From Clostridium vitabionis (GTDB lineage Bacteria > Bacillota > Clostridia > Lachnospirales > Lachnospiraceae): a stretch of 64,000 nt of DNA. Where the stretch lies: contig NZ_JADKQA010000004.1 in NCBI RefSeq assembly GCF_015351765.1, positions 124,001 to 188,000 on the forward strand. Reading direction: 5' to 3'. Position 1 is the stretch's first letter. Each line of letters opens with the position of its first letter. Below, piece after piece: positions 51,565-59,924 of this stretch. A program made the translations under genes and the position numbers. Below the pieces are notes generated by a model. The model was not told where the DNA came from, ran no database searches, and worked only from the letters and a program-made list of their open reading frames with translations.

Positions 51565-52256
51565 TGGATGATTTCCTGAAGAGTTCCTCTTTTTTCGGAA
51601 TGTTCGCCTCCGTGGCGTTTTATCTGCTCGGCATTGAGCTGAAGCGAAGATTCCGGATGCCGTTGTTTAATCCGCTCCTGGTCGCGATCGCGGGGGCGAT
51701 CGTCGTGGTGATTCTCTTTCGGATCGATTATGCGGATTATAACCGCGGGATGAGCATTTTCAACTACCTGATGACGCCGGCGACGGTCTGCCTCGCCGTA
51801 CCGCTCTATGATGAATTTTCCATCCTGAAAAAGAATGGAAGGGCGATTGTCCTCGGCGTCCTTGCGGGCGTTCTCACCTGCATGGTGACGATCCTGATCT
51901 TTGCCGCCGCCTTCCATTTCGACCACACGATGTTTGTCACCCTGCTCCCGAAGTCGATCACGACCGCGATTGGCGTCGGCCTGTGCGCGGAGATGGGCGG
52001 AAATTCCGCAATCACCGTGGCAGCCATCGTCATCACCGGGGTTCTGGGCGGGATTTTTGCGGAAACCTTTCTCCGGCTGTTTCATATCACGGAGCCGGTA
52101 GCAAAGGGCGTGGCGATCGGCACCGCCGCCCACGCGGTAGGCACCGCCGAGGCGATGAAGATCGGGGAAATCGAAGGCGCTATGGCCAGTCTCTCCATTG
52201 TGGTGGCGGGTATGCTGACCGTGGCGTCGGCAAATATATTTGCCCGATTCCTGTGA
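51561..52256 (+). CDS. lrgB: LrgB family protein
   Basis: A 231-residue membrane protein with about seven helices. LrgB traits include NPLLVAIAGAI, MTPATVCLAVPLYDE, LLPKSITTAIGVGLCAEMGG and the strongly conserved GTAAHAVGTAEAMKIGEIEGAMASLSIVVAG. Works with LrgA in a membrane complex. Two start codons are adjacent (ATGATG at 51561); either gives the same protein within one residue. Overlap with lrgA shows translational coupling. Confidence 0.94.
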   Translation: MMDDFLKSSSFFGMFASVAFYLLGIELKRRFRMPLFNPLLVAIAGAIVVVILFRIDYADYNRGMSIFNYLMTPATVCLAVPLYDEFSILKKNGRAIVLGVLAGVLTCMVTILIFAAAFHFDHTMFVTLLPKSITTAIGVGLCAEMGGNSAITVAAIVITGVLGGIFAETFLRLFHITEPVAKGVAIGTAAHAVGTAEAMKIGEIEGAMASLSIVVAGMLTVASANIFARFL

Positions 52257-52268
52257 GCAAAAAAGAAA

Positions 52269-52305
52269 GCCGTTTAACCGAGCTATTTCGATACGGTTAA
52301 GCGGC
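52269..52305 (-). terminator. Terminator of tRNA-Val
   Basis: On the minus strand GCCGCTTAACCG...CGGTTAAACGGC followed by TTTCTTTTTT, 14 bases beyond the tRNA 3' end. It may also form in the lrgAB transcript but has no T tail in that direction. Confidence 0.88.
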
Positions 52306-52318
52306 AATTCTAAAGTAG

Positions 52319-52391
52319 TGGGCGCAACGGGGCTCGAACCCGTGACCTCCCGCGTGTGAGGCGGACGCTCTCCCGGCTGAGCTATACTCCC
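52319..52391 (-). tRNA. tRNA-Val(CAC)
   Basis: A 73-nt cloverleaf: acceptor GGGAGTA/TGCGCCC, D stem GCTC/GAGC, anticodon stem TCCGC/GCGGG around CTCACAC (anticodon CAC, valine), T arm ACGGG-TTCGAGC-CCCGT and discriminator A; CCA is not encoded. The acceptor stem is imperfect, with A4 opposite G69 and a T6-G67 wobble. Promoter and terminator look intact, so it is probably functional. Confidence 0.85.
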
Positions 52392-52401
52392 AACAAAAAT
52401 G

Positions 52402-52430
52402 ATTCTAACACGATCCGAAGGTGATTGCAA
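52402..52430 (-). promoter_or_regulatory. tRNA-Val promoter
   Basis: On the minus strand TTGCAA, 17 bases, TAGAAT (with TG before it), ending about 10 bases upstream of the mature tRNA 5' end. Confidence 0.7.
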
Positions 52431-52564
52431 CCGAAAAAGAAAGTTACCAGGATCACTGTAGTGGCAGTTAGCATTTTCGCTTACGTCCTTATCCAGTTCT
52501 TTCCCATCCGTGCTCGGCATGTAAAAATCAACGAGACTATGCTTCTGACGCGCATTAAAAATTA

Positions 52565-52600
52565 AATCTGGGGTTTGCCCAAGTGAACATGCCCCAGATT
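52565..52600 (-). terminator. Terminator of the amidohydrolase operon
   Basis: On the minus strand AATCTGGGG...CCCCAGATT then TAATTTTTAA, 39 bases after the amidohydrolase stop. Confidence 0.75.
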
Positions 52601-52638
52601 ATTCGCTTAATAATAACAACAACGAGAATACCACATAC

Positions 52639-53829
52639 TTAATGAATTAGTTCTCCGCCTAGGTAAACAGAAACCAGATTTTCAGTGAATGCAGTGATTT
52701 TTTTATAAGGATTTTCGCTAAGGACATCAAAATCAGCAAGCTTACCTGCCTCAATCGACCCGATCTCATTATCAATACCGAGAACTTCTGCTGCTGTTTC
52801 TGTCGCAGACGTAATGATTTCATCCGCCGGCATACCATATTCTTCCATGACAGTCATTTCTTTGAAGGCAACCGGATGTGGTCCAAACAGTGGCGATCCT
52901 GCATCTGTTCCTAGTGCGATTCTGACACCTTTTGCTCTGGCTCTTGCGAAAGTACTTCGCTGTTGCTGAGTCACGAGCAAAGATCGATTAACCATGAAAT
53001 CACTTAGCACCCCTTTTCCCTCGCTAAGGAGCTTATATATTGCAAGAGTTGGAACCAGTGTAAGATTCTTTTCTTTCATCATATCTAGATATTCATCTGG
53101 GATGTCTGGTCCATGTTCAATTGTGTCGATCCCAGCTCTAATGCATTCAATAATTCCCTCTTGTGAAACTGCATGTACCGCAACTTTCATGTGTAAACGA
53201 TGGGCTTCATGCACAATAAATGATAGCTGATCTAGGTCATACATGCTTGGACCGATATCCTCCAGTCCAGCCGCTCCTCCAGTATCCATAATCTTGATCC
53301 ATTGACACCGAATCCCTTTTTTCACAAACAGTGCCTTCTTAGCGCGGATTGCGTAGAGCAACTCGTCCTTGGTATTTGCGATTGTTCCGATAGACGGTAC
53401 ATGCCCATAGATACTCTGAATTGCAGATCCGCATGGGATGATTCGGCATCCTTTAATATATCCATGTTCCATTGCCCAGGCAGTTTCTACCGAAATATCG
53501 TGCGGGCTACCAACTTCGCGGATGGTAGTTACTCCATGCTTTAATGTTGCTTCTACATTCAGCACGCTACGCAGAAATGCCTGATATGATCCATACATTT
53601 CATCCAGATCTTCTGAAATGGCACTGCCATCCCATGTACTGTGCACATGCATATCAATAATTCCTGGAGTCAGATATAGGCCGCAACCATCAACCACCGT
53701 ATCTGCATGATCCAAGATATCTTTCCCGACCGCGGAGATTCGACCATCACGAACAAGGACATCCGTATCTGGCAAAATCTCTCTCCTCTTGACATCTATT
53801 ACATTAATTTTTTTAAACAATAATTCCAT
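52639..53829 (-). CDS. Amidohydrolase, imidazolonepropionase/prolidase-like
   Basis: A 396-residue metal-dependent amidohydrolase with TIM barrel and N-terminal beta sandwich. Metal motifs: GIIDMHVHSTWDG (HxH), MKVAVHAVS, TIEHGPDI and the catalytic Asp in ALGTDAGSPL. The ending GSIEAGKLADFDVLSENP is typical. Close types include Xaa-Pro/Xaa-Arg dipeptidases and other cyclic-amide hydrolases; the substrate is unclear. Base composition is markedly A+T-richer than the flanks. It follows two membrane proteins in an operon, suggesting uptake of the compound it hydrolyses. Confidence 0.88.
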   Translation of the reverse strand: MELLFKKINVIDVKRREILPDTDVLVRDGRISAVGKDILDHADTVVDGCGLYLTPGIIDMHVHSTWDGSAISEDLDEMYGSYQAFLRSVLNVEATLKHGVTTIREVGSPHDISVETAWAMEHGYIKGCRIIPCGSAIQSIYGHVPSIGTIANTKDELLYAIRAKKALFVKKGIRCQWIKIMDTGGAAGLEDIGPSMYDLDQLSFIVHEAHRLHMKVAVHAVSQEGIIECIRAGIDTIEHGPDIPDEYLDMMKEKNLTLVPTLAIYKLLSEGKGVLSDFMVNRSLLVTQQQRSTFARARAKGVRIALGTDAGSPLFGPHPVAFKEMTVMEEYGMPADEIITSATETAAEVLGIDNEIGSIEAGKLADFDVLSENPYKKITAFTENLVSVYLGGELIH

Positions 53830-53939
53830 ATCACCACGTTTCCTTTCAAGAGATTACTCAACTCATACTCTCTTCATTTCCATTTACGATCACTCTAGTC
53901 AATTATTTTTAATAGGGAACTGAGTTTATTGCAGTGTGT

Positions 53940-54590
53940 TTAATTTTTTAACAATCCAGATTTGTACATTATCCGTGACAAAACCACGGTAACAGCGATG
54001 CCTCCGAGCAGAACCCACTGCAGATTAATTTTCAGAACTAAGATGGCAACAAGGCAGACAATCATTGCCACCGCAGAAACCTTAACCTGTTTCAGCATCC
54101 ACAAGCCAGCTAATGCTCCGAAAATTGCAGGAACGACATTATTAAAAGCTGGTGCTAATACCGCGGAATTTAGAATTGGCGTAAGCGGCGCCATTAGGAT
54201 AATGCCAAGCGCGATAACAATTGTCGTCGTGATACTGGAAACTGCGACGGCAACAACAGAAACAGCGTTTGCTTTTTCTGATCCTGCCTCAATTCCAGCA
54301 ATACTCATTGCTGAGAGGGCACAGGGAATTTTCTGATTCTGAAGATTTCCCGTAATATAGGTAAGGTACAGACTTCCTGGACCAAGAATCGGTGGAAATG
54401 CTATCATTTCACTCAGAACATAAGATTCCATCATTATAATCATTGTCAGGATACCCGGCCAGATTATTCCCCAATCAGGCCAGATGCCGAATTGGATCGA
54501 GGCAAACACCGGGAATGCGCAGATTGCTGCTAAAGTAATCCATCCATAAAGCCTTCCGTCATGATGCATCTTTTTTTCAAAATCCGTCAT
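53940..54590 (-). CDS. Multipass membrane protein, probable transporter subunit
   Basis: A 216-residue hydrophobic protein with about six helices. It begins with a short hydrophilic segment (TDFEKKMHHDGRLYG), then ITLAAICAFPVFASIQFGIWPDWG and ESYVLSEMIAFPPILGPGSLYLTYITGN, the latter unusually rich in conserved-looking Pro/Gly. I do not recognise a named family with certainty. Position between a DUF5058-like protein and an amidohydrolase, with short gaps, suggests the two membrane proteins form one transporter. A 110-bp A+T-rich gap separates it from the amidohydrolase gene. Confidence 0.65.
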   Translation of the reverse strand: MTDFEKKMHHDGRLYGWITLAAICAFPVFASIQFGIWPDWGIIWPGILTMIIMMESYVLSEMIAFPPILGPGSLYLTYITGNLQNQKIPCALSAMSIAGIEAGSEKANAVSVVAVAVSSITTTIVIALGIILMAPLTPILNSAVLAPAFNNVVPAIFGALAGLWMLKQVKVSAVAMIVCLVAILVLKINLQWVLLGGIAVTVVLSRIMYKSGLLKN

Positions 54591-54626
54591 TTCTGTTTCT
54601 CCCTTCCAGCTATGTTATCTGTGAAT

Positions 54627-55334
54627 TTAACTCAACACCGGTGTAATTATCATTGATACGATAAGCCCGAATAGGATCGTCAGCGGAAAAGCATAATCTT
54701 TAAACCACTTAAGTTTTGGGTTCTTTGCAAGCACATTGCAGAGATAGGAAAATATAAAGCAAGAAATAATTACTGTAGCAGGAATAACACCACGTTTTCC
54801 ATTGTTAATTGCAAAAGCTGCAATCACAGTAACCAGTGCAGACAGACTGAAAATGCCAATCCATTTGTTGTCCCTTTTCCGAAATACATCATAGGTTTGG
54901 CACACAGGCTTCAATACAATCAGAACAGTAGGCAGCGCGATTGAGCAACCAATCGTCATTGCCCACGCCGCATTTATCCAAGCTTCCAGCGTCATACCGG
55001 TAGTTGTGAATTCCACGCCGGTCGCTTCAACTGCCATAGTTGCAGCAATCAATTCATTGTTTGCGGAACCTATGACTGAGGTTCTAAGCCAAGGCAGTGC
55101 AACTCCCAATACTGGAACCATCACGATAACACTTAGTACGATTGGGATCGATGGAACAAGGCTAATACCAATGCAGTTTACAACAATTTTCTTGAGTTCT
55201 TCTTGGGGTATACCGAGATGTTTCGCCTGCTTCCATCCTGCTTGCAGAAACAGCAGACAGACAATAGTAACTAGAACCAATACGGCAGCAACAAATAAAG
55301 TTAGCGAGATACTGGTTACTTCTTGTTGATACAT
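54627..55334 (-). CDS. DUF5058-like membrane protein
   Basis: A 235-residue membrane protein with about six helices, resembling DUF5058 proteins as I recall them: FLQAGWKQAKHLG followed by GISLVPSIPIVLSVIVMVPVLGVALPWLRTSVIGSANNELIA. Function of the family is not established, but its genes sit next to hydrolase genes in several clostridia. It is the first gene of the three-gene operon, divergent from the PucR-type regulator, which presumably controlled it before the regulator was interrupted. Confidence 0.7.
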   Translation of the reverse strand: MYQQEVTSISLTLFVAAVLVLVTIVCLLFLQAGWKQAKHLGIPQEELKKIVVNCIGISLVPSIPIVLSVIVMVPVLGVALPWLRTSVIGSANNELIAATMAVEATGVEFTTTGMTLEAWINAAWAMTIGCSIALPTVLIVLKPVCQTYDVFRKRDNKWIGIFSLSALVTVIAAFAINNGKRGVIPATVIISCFIFSYLCNVLAKNPKLKWFKDYAFPLTILFGLIVSMIITPVLS

Positions 55335-55574
55335 TAAAAATGCCCCCTTTTTTTAAAAAAGTTTTGCTTTCTTATAATAGATATTACTATTCGCTTGTGT
55401 TATATACTATGTGTTGCAAATACAAAAAAAAGACGATGTAATTGTTCTAAAATGATCTAGTATTCTTTATAATACATAGTAACTTGACACTTAAGATTAA
55501 AATATTTTGTATTTTAAAAATGCAAAATTAATTCGATGTATCACTTATAAATTTTTGCAAAGGGGTGGAATTCT
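55335..55574. promoter_or_regulatory. Divergent promoter region, amidohydrolase operon and pucR-type gene
   Basis: 240 bp of very A+T-rich sequence. On the plus strand TATAAT at 55468-55473 and TTGACA at 55494-55499 are candidate promoter elements for the regulator gene. Operators of the PucR-type protein would be expected here, but no clear dyad was found. Confidence 0.45.
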
Positions 55575-55863
55575 GTGAAAATATCTGCTTTATTAGAAAA
55601 ATTACCGTCCCCCATGCGTGTCCATTTGAATCCGGACGTCTCGGGAAATGCAACGATTCGGCAGATCTGTAAGCTATCTGCTGCGTCCATTTCATTCTCA
55701 GCAGATACTATCTATATCTCTGAATACTCAAATTATCTTAGTCTCAACTGTAGATTGGCTCCGTCTGTTTTTCTGTTGATTCAAGATAACACTGCTATTT
55801 CAGAGAAAGACTTGCCGGAAAATTATATTTTGTATTCGCGGAATATGCGAGCCAACAGTTTAT
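55575..55863 (+). pseudogene. PucR/CdaR-type regulator, N-terminal part (interrupted)
   Basis: The first 95 or so residues of a regulator whose second part lies beyond the insertion sequence. GTG start after AGGGGTGG. The piece (ISALLEKLPSPMRVHLNP...TIYISEYSNYLS) looks like the N-terminal sensory domain of PucR-like proteins. Translation now runs a few bases into the IS and stops (NSLL). Excising the IS and one TTTAT copy joins AACAGTTTAT to ATGTTCG in frame, giving NSLYVRLLSLMETSERV. The original protein would be about 515 residues. Confidence 0.88.
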
Positions 55864-55897
55864 TGTGAACTCTGCAAAAAAGTTACACTAAACGCCT

Positions 55898-56110
55898 TCA
55901 GGGATTCAGAAACGTCATGATCTCATCAAGACTCTTGCCGCTCTTGAGGTAAGCATCCATGATGACATCAGCTTCAATCCGCCGTTTCTGTTCCTGAAGT
56001 CCCTTAAGTTTGTCTGCGAGTTTATCATATCTGTCCTGCAGCCTGGACATATCGGATTTGACCTTGTTGATTTCAGCATCGATGCTTTCAGTCGATTTCT
56101 TCCTCGCCAT
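55898..56110 (-). CDS. Small coiled-coil protein carried by the IS
   Basis: A 70-residue protein: KKSTESIDAEINKVKSDMSRLQDRYDKLADKLKGLQEQKRRIEADV is a heptad-like coiled coil, followed by MDAYLKSGKSLDEIMTFLNP. It resembles DUF4315-like accessory proteins of clostridial mobile elements. Its ATG lies inside the transposase gene (23-bp overlap) and is preceded by GGAGG, so it is a real, coupled gene. It may regulate or assist the transposase, or bind the ends; no function is known to me. Confidence 0.72.
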   Translation of the reverse strand: MARKKSTESIDAEINKVKSDMSRLQDRYDKLADKLKGLQEQKRRIEADVIMDAYLKSGKSLDEIMTFLNP

Positions 56111-57824
56111 TGTCAGGTTCCTCCTTACTCTCGAATGCTTGTGCCACGCTTAACAGTCTGCTGTACTCCTCAGCGTTTTTCCGGATATCGGCATCTCCCA
56201 GCCCGAAGGAACTGAGGATAATCTTCTGGGTTTTGGTAACTGCATGATCCAGTTTATAGGTGTTGTTATTGCGGCGGACCATCTCGATCTTTTCGAGTTC
56301 CCGGATCGCTGCCGGAACTGTCATATACTTCTGTCTGGTTTCCAATCGGATCATCTGCTCCTTAAGAAGGTTGTAAATCCGATTGCGGACGATCAGCGCA
56401 ATGAACTCAAGAAAGATCTTGGACGACATACTCTCGGATGAGTGGACCCGTTCGCTCTGAGAACCGATAAAAGTCTTGTCGGAGCGGAACAGTTTCTCGG
56501 AGATATCTCTTCCTTTGTACTGAACCAATGCCTGAGTGGCTGTCATCTTCTCGGATGTGATGATGCAGAAGTATCCGCAGAGCTGCAGCTGCCGCTCGAT
56601 CACATCGGTTCTTTCATCTGCACCCTGGAAATGTCCCTTCCGGTCGTAGTGCAGATGAAAGTATTCCTGATAGGTCTTGCCGAATTTTGCTTCTTTTCCG
56701 ATGTGTTTGTCGAGAAACTGCCGGAACTTTTCAATCCTCTGCTCCAGGTGCTCACGCTCGGCAGCCTGTCTTGATGGATTATAAAAGATATGGAAGTATC
56801 TCTCTTTCGTATCATCCTCATAGAGTTTTGCGGCAGTCGTTGTTCCGTAAACTTTGTAAGCACGAATGGCTGATTCCCGCTTTGTTTCAAAAGTGCCCTG
56901 TTTTTCAAGGATCAATGACGAAACCAGTGCCTTGCAGCCTTTGCACATGATGATGAAAGTATAATCGTTCTCATCTATATATTGGATGTTTTCCTTACTA
57001 AAATAGCCCCGGTCAAGAATGAAACCGATCTTCTTGTAGTTATACTCCATGACCTTGTCGACCATGAAGGTGAGCTGGGAAACATCCGCAACAGAACCAG
57101 GATACTCTTCATAGAAGAGCGGCACCCGGTTGGATTTATCCATAGCGATCGAGAGATTGAATACCGGAAGGCCTTTATCGTCCTTGGCTTTTCCGAATTC
57201 AACGATGTCGATATCCCCGGCCTCGCAGTTTTTGTTGGTGGAATCATAGGAGATATAGATCCTGCTCCTGTGATCCCGGTTCTGATTCCAGTCATCCAGA
57301 AATCCGATGCACTGATCTTTCGTGATTGATTTCAGAAGCCTGCTGACCTTGGAATCGCTGTAGATCGTCATCTTCTCTGAATAGAGGGGATGAGTGAAGG
57401 CGAAATCAGGATAATACTGTCCGGCGTTTTCTTCATCGACGATCAGATAGGAAACGAGGTCCAGTATAAGGCCGGTATCATCGCCAAAACGCTTTCTGAG
57501 CATCGGCACAAGTTTATATTCATCGAGTACCTTCCGGATGATGACACACGAGCCGATCTTCAGACAGCAGCTTCGGTATGCAAACGGGAGTACATCCGGA
57601 ATCTCGGCATCCGGAAAATAAACCTGAAACTTTTCGTTTGGAAACATGAGTGACGAATCCGCTGGGGATACCTTCCCGACAATCGTCCGCAGAGGGACAG
57701 CGTACTGCTTATCCGGATGGTATTCGCTGCCATACTGGTACAGGATATACGTCGTTTCACCTTTTTTCTTGGAAATGATTTTGCCTTTCATTTCCGGTAT
57801 TTTGACCGTGGTATTGAGGTACAT
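56088..57824 (-). CDS. IS1634-family DDE transposase
   Basis: A 578-residue transposase of the IS4 superfamily, IS1634 type. The first acid lies in IYISYDSTNKNCEAGDIDIVEFGKAKDD, the second in IGFILDRGYFSKENIQYIDEND, and the C-terminal Glu region includes SEKLFRSDKTFIGSQSERVHS. A long insertion between the second acid and the Glu is usual for this group. ATG 57824 follows GGAGGAG. Frame is intact, so the element may be mobile. Confidence 0.9.
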   Translation of the reverse strand: MYLNTTVKIPEMKGKIISKKKGETTYILYQYGSEYHPDKQYAVPLRTIVGKVSPADSSLMFPNEKFQVYFPDAEIPDVLPFAYRSCCLKIGSCVIIRKVLDEYKLVPMLRKRFGDDTGLILDLVSYLIVDEENAGQYYPDFAFTHPLYSEKMTIYSDSKVSRLLKSITKDQCIGFLDDWNQNRDHRSRIYISYDSTNKNCEAGDIDIVEFGKAKDDKGLPVFNLSIAMDKSNRVPLFYEEYPGSVADVSQLTFMVDKVMEYNYKKIGFILDRGYFSKENIQYIDENDYTFIIMCKGCKALVSSLILEKQGTFETKRESAIRAYKVYGTTTAAKLYEDDTKERYFHIFYNPSRQAAEREHLEQRIEKFRQFLDKHIGKEAKFGKTYQEYFHLHYDRKGHFQGADERTDVIERQLQLCGYFCIITSEKMTATQALVQYKGRDISEKLFRSDKTFIGSQSERVHSSESMSSKIFLEFIALIVRNRIYNLLKEQMIRLETRQKYMTVPAAIRELEKIEMVRRNNNTYKLDHAVTKTQKIILSSFGLGDADIRKNAEEYSRLLSVAQAFESKEEPDNGEEEID

Positions 57825-57834
57825 GGCTCCTCCA

Positions 57835-57863
57835 ATATTTAGTGTAACCGTTACACTAAATAT
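57835..57863. promoter_or_regulatory. 29-bp perfect palindrome upstream of the IS transposase
   Basis: ATATTTAGTGTAAC-C-GTTACACTAAATAT, 11 bases before the transposase start. Its half GTTACACTAAA also occurs in the left terminal repeat (AGTTACACTAAA). It overlaps where the transposase ribosome site and promoter must lie, so it is a likely binding site for transposase or the small protein. Confidence 0.7.
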
Positions 57864-57972
57864 ACCACTGCCGATTCATTTCTGCAATGGCTGGAACCCG
57901 CATATTTCCTTACTTTTTTAGAGTCCAAAGTTGAAATGGAACTTTTAGTGGAACTCAGTTGAAGAGTTCACA

Positions 57973-59242
57973 TTTATATGTTCGTTTACTTTCTTTGATG
58001 GAGACATCTGAGCGTGTAACGGCAGCTAAACTTACGCTGAGTAATGCAATGTTGGACGGGGGAACCATTGCTGATATTTTGGAGATTGCTTCTTCTTTGC
58101 TTCAAAATCCGATTCTCTTGCAGGATTTTACGACTAGGGTGCTATTCAGTTCTTCTATATCCTCGTCTGCAATGGAAGATGAAATTCTGCATAGCGTATT
58201 TACTTATGGCTATGTCCTTCCAGACCTTTTTGAAAAATATGATTATGATAATGTTCTTGACATGATTGCCCAAGAACCTGAAGCTTTCCTTTTACAGTCA
58301 GACAAGAAAAACAATCGATTGATTCGTAGGCTAAATGTCAATAAAAAGTATTTTGGTTGGGTACTGGCAGTGGAAGATACACATCCGTTCCAGTATGGTG
58401 ATGCTGATATCATGAATTATCTGGCCGAAATTCTGACATTTATGCTGGAAAAAGACAACTATTCTGCCGGCAACACGCAAGTAGAGAACCTCATTACTGA
58501 ACTGCTCGATGGAATGACCTCATATACCGAAAAAGATTTTCGACAACGTGCATCTCGTTTTGGCTGGAATATAAGAGATTCTTTTGTCTTGACCGTTCTA
58601 TCTGGCAAAAAATTGACTCATGTTGGCAGAAATACAATGGCGGCTTATCGAAACCACCTGTCTTTGCTATTTCCTGAGGCCAAAATATTTGTTTATCACA
58701 ATAACCTTAATTTACTCTCAGAATATCGGAATAATAATTTGCAAGAAGATCGCATACTTTCTATTGTCGAGAATTATGGGCTGACTGCATCAATCAGCGA
58801 TCCGTTTGAACAGATCACTGATCTTCCGGAAGTTTTTCGAGAACAATTAGCTGTTTTGCACATTGGAAGAAAATTAAATAGATCAGACCGAGTTTGGCAT
58901 TTCCGGGATTTCGTTATTTATGTCGCCGTCTTTTATCTTGCACAGACAGGCAATATTCGTCATTACTGCAGTGATGGTCTGGTTCGAGTTTTTAAGTATG
59001 ACAAAAATCACGGATCAGATCTTGCAAAATCCAAACGCGTGTATCTGGAAAGCGGAGCGTTGAATACTGCCAGTAAAAAACTAAATATCCATCACAACAC
59101 GCTCCAGTATAGGCTGGCAAAATTCAATGAGATTTCCGGAATCGGGATTAATAACAGAATGTCTGAACTGGAACTGATATTGTCATACTATATTTTGGAT
59201 TTATTTCCAGAAATTTTGGATCATGACGGAAAGGAAGCATAA
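57973..59242 (+). pseudogene. PucR/CdaR-type regulator, C-terminal part (interrupted)
   Basis: The remaining 420 residues of the interrupted regulator, open to its natural stop. A sensory or GGDEF-like region with DYDNVLDMIAQEPEAFLL and FQYGDADIMNYLAEILTFML is followed by a C-terminal helix-turn-helix of the PucR type: ESGALNTASKKLNIHHNTLQYRLAKFNEISGI. The track's start (TTG 57959) uses the last bases of the IS and would give a protein lacking the N-terminal domain; I consider it a fragment, though the DNA-binding end is intact and low-level synthesis is possible. Confidence 0.88.
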
Positions 59243-59292
59243 GCAGCAAGCAAGAGCTGTGATAGTGGGGTGCGGGCATTTTCTTGGACTGC

Positions 59293-59379
59293 CTAAGTAG
59301 CAATTCCAAGACTACGTCTGTACTCCAAAGGGCTCATGTTACCGAGTGATACCTTGATCCGTTTTTCATTATACCTAAG
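59293..59379 (-). pseudogene. IS3-family transposase remnant (C-terminus)
   Basis: The minus strand encodes RYNEKRIKVSLGNMSPLEYR RSLGIAT then stop, the classic end of IS3/IS150 OrfB. Only about 29 residues remain; upstream coding sequence is gone. It marks an old mobile-element end beside the interrupted regulator. Confidence 0.85.
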
Positions 59380-59425
59380 AGATGAGCTCTTGGCTCTTTA
59401 TATTTTTCAATTTACACCATTATAA

Positions 59426-59655
59426 GGGCATTACCACACTAATATAGTCCGTGAATTTATCCGGCACCAAACTTCCACGAAGCAGATACTGCTGGGCATC
59501 AATTAATGCCATCTTTCGGAATCATTTTGACCATACAGTCCTAAGATACTAGCAGAATAATCCCGTTTCGGATTTTCGAAAGAGAGCGTCCAATGAACCG
59601 TATTCTCGAAATTCAGAATCGTGATGCCAGGAAGCCTTACCAATACAGCCTTCAT
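59426..59655 (-). pseudogene. AAA-family ATPase remnant (N-terminus, frameshifted)
   Basis: From ATG 59655 the minus strand reads MKAVLVRLPGITILNFENTV, then FENPKRDYSASILGLYGQN, and then loses frame inside the Walker A. The next frame continues SGKMALIDAQQYLLRGSLVPDKFTDYIS before homology ends. Together they match the start of AAA ATPases with ILGLYGQNGSGKTALIDAL, a type found in clostridial defence-like and OLD-like loci. One G appears deleted near 59510-59520 and the rest of the gene is missing, so it is dead. Confidence 0.75.
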
Positions 59656-59924
59656 CGATACCACATCCTTGTTCTTTACGCTATCATAAAAGCGGAAACA
59701 TCAATTAATAAAATGCAAAAACGGAACATTATGTATCGTTCATTGAGTTTAATTTAAGACTACGTTCCGCACAGCCCGGAAATATCAAGACGGCGATATG
59801 TTCCCACAGAACGGAAGAGGTTTTTCAGTGGAGGGAATAAATTTTCGAAGCCCCGCAAAAGCCGTGCACATTTTGCCCGGATAGATTATAATCAACATGA
59901 TTATAGTTTCAGGAGGATTGGACT
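59656..59924. other. Intergenic transition back to G+C-rich sequence
   Basis: About 270 bp with no recognisable gene. The A+T-rich segment ends near here. GGAGG lies before the next start codon. No complete promoter stood out, although TAGATTATAATCAAC at 59882-59896 contains a TATAAT. Confidence 0.45.

Larger units (their letters stand above)
55864..57972 (-). mobile_element. IS1634-like insertion sequence, 2109 bp, complete
   Basis: Left end TGTGAACTCTGCAAAAAAGT and right end, inverted, TGTGAACTCTTCAACTGAGT; matching continues to CACTAAA, an imperfect 29-bp terminal repeat. A 5-bp duplication TTTAT flanks it (55859-55863 and 57973-57977). It holds a transposase gene and a small overlapping gene, both on the minus strand, and splits the regulator gene. 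Confidence 0.9.

Noticed and set aside
52319-52391. tRNA-Val 3' end as attachment site for the A+T-rich segment
   Set aside because: The segment lies on the 5' side of the tRNA, whereas integrases normally use the 3' end; no repeat of the tRNA end was seen at about 59.9 kb.
59243-59924. Active defence locus next to the ATPase remnant
   Set aside because: Only a frameshifted 75-residue fragment exists and no partner gene is present.
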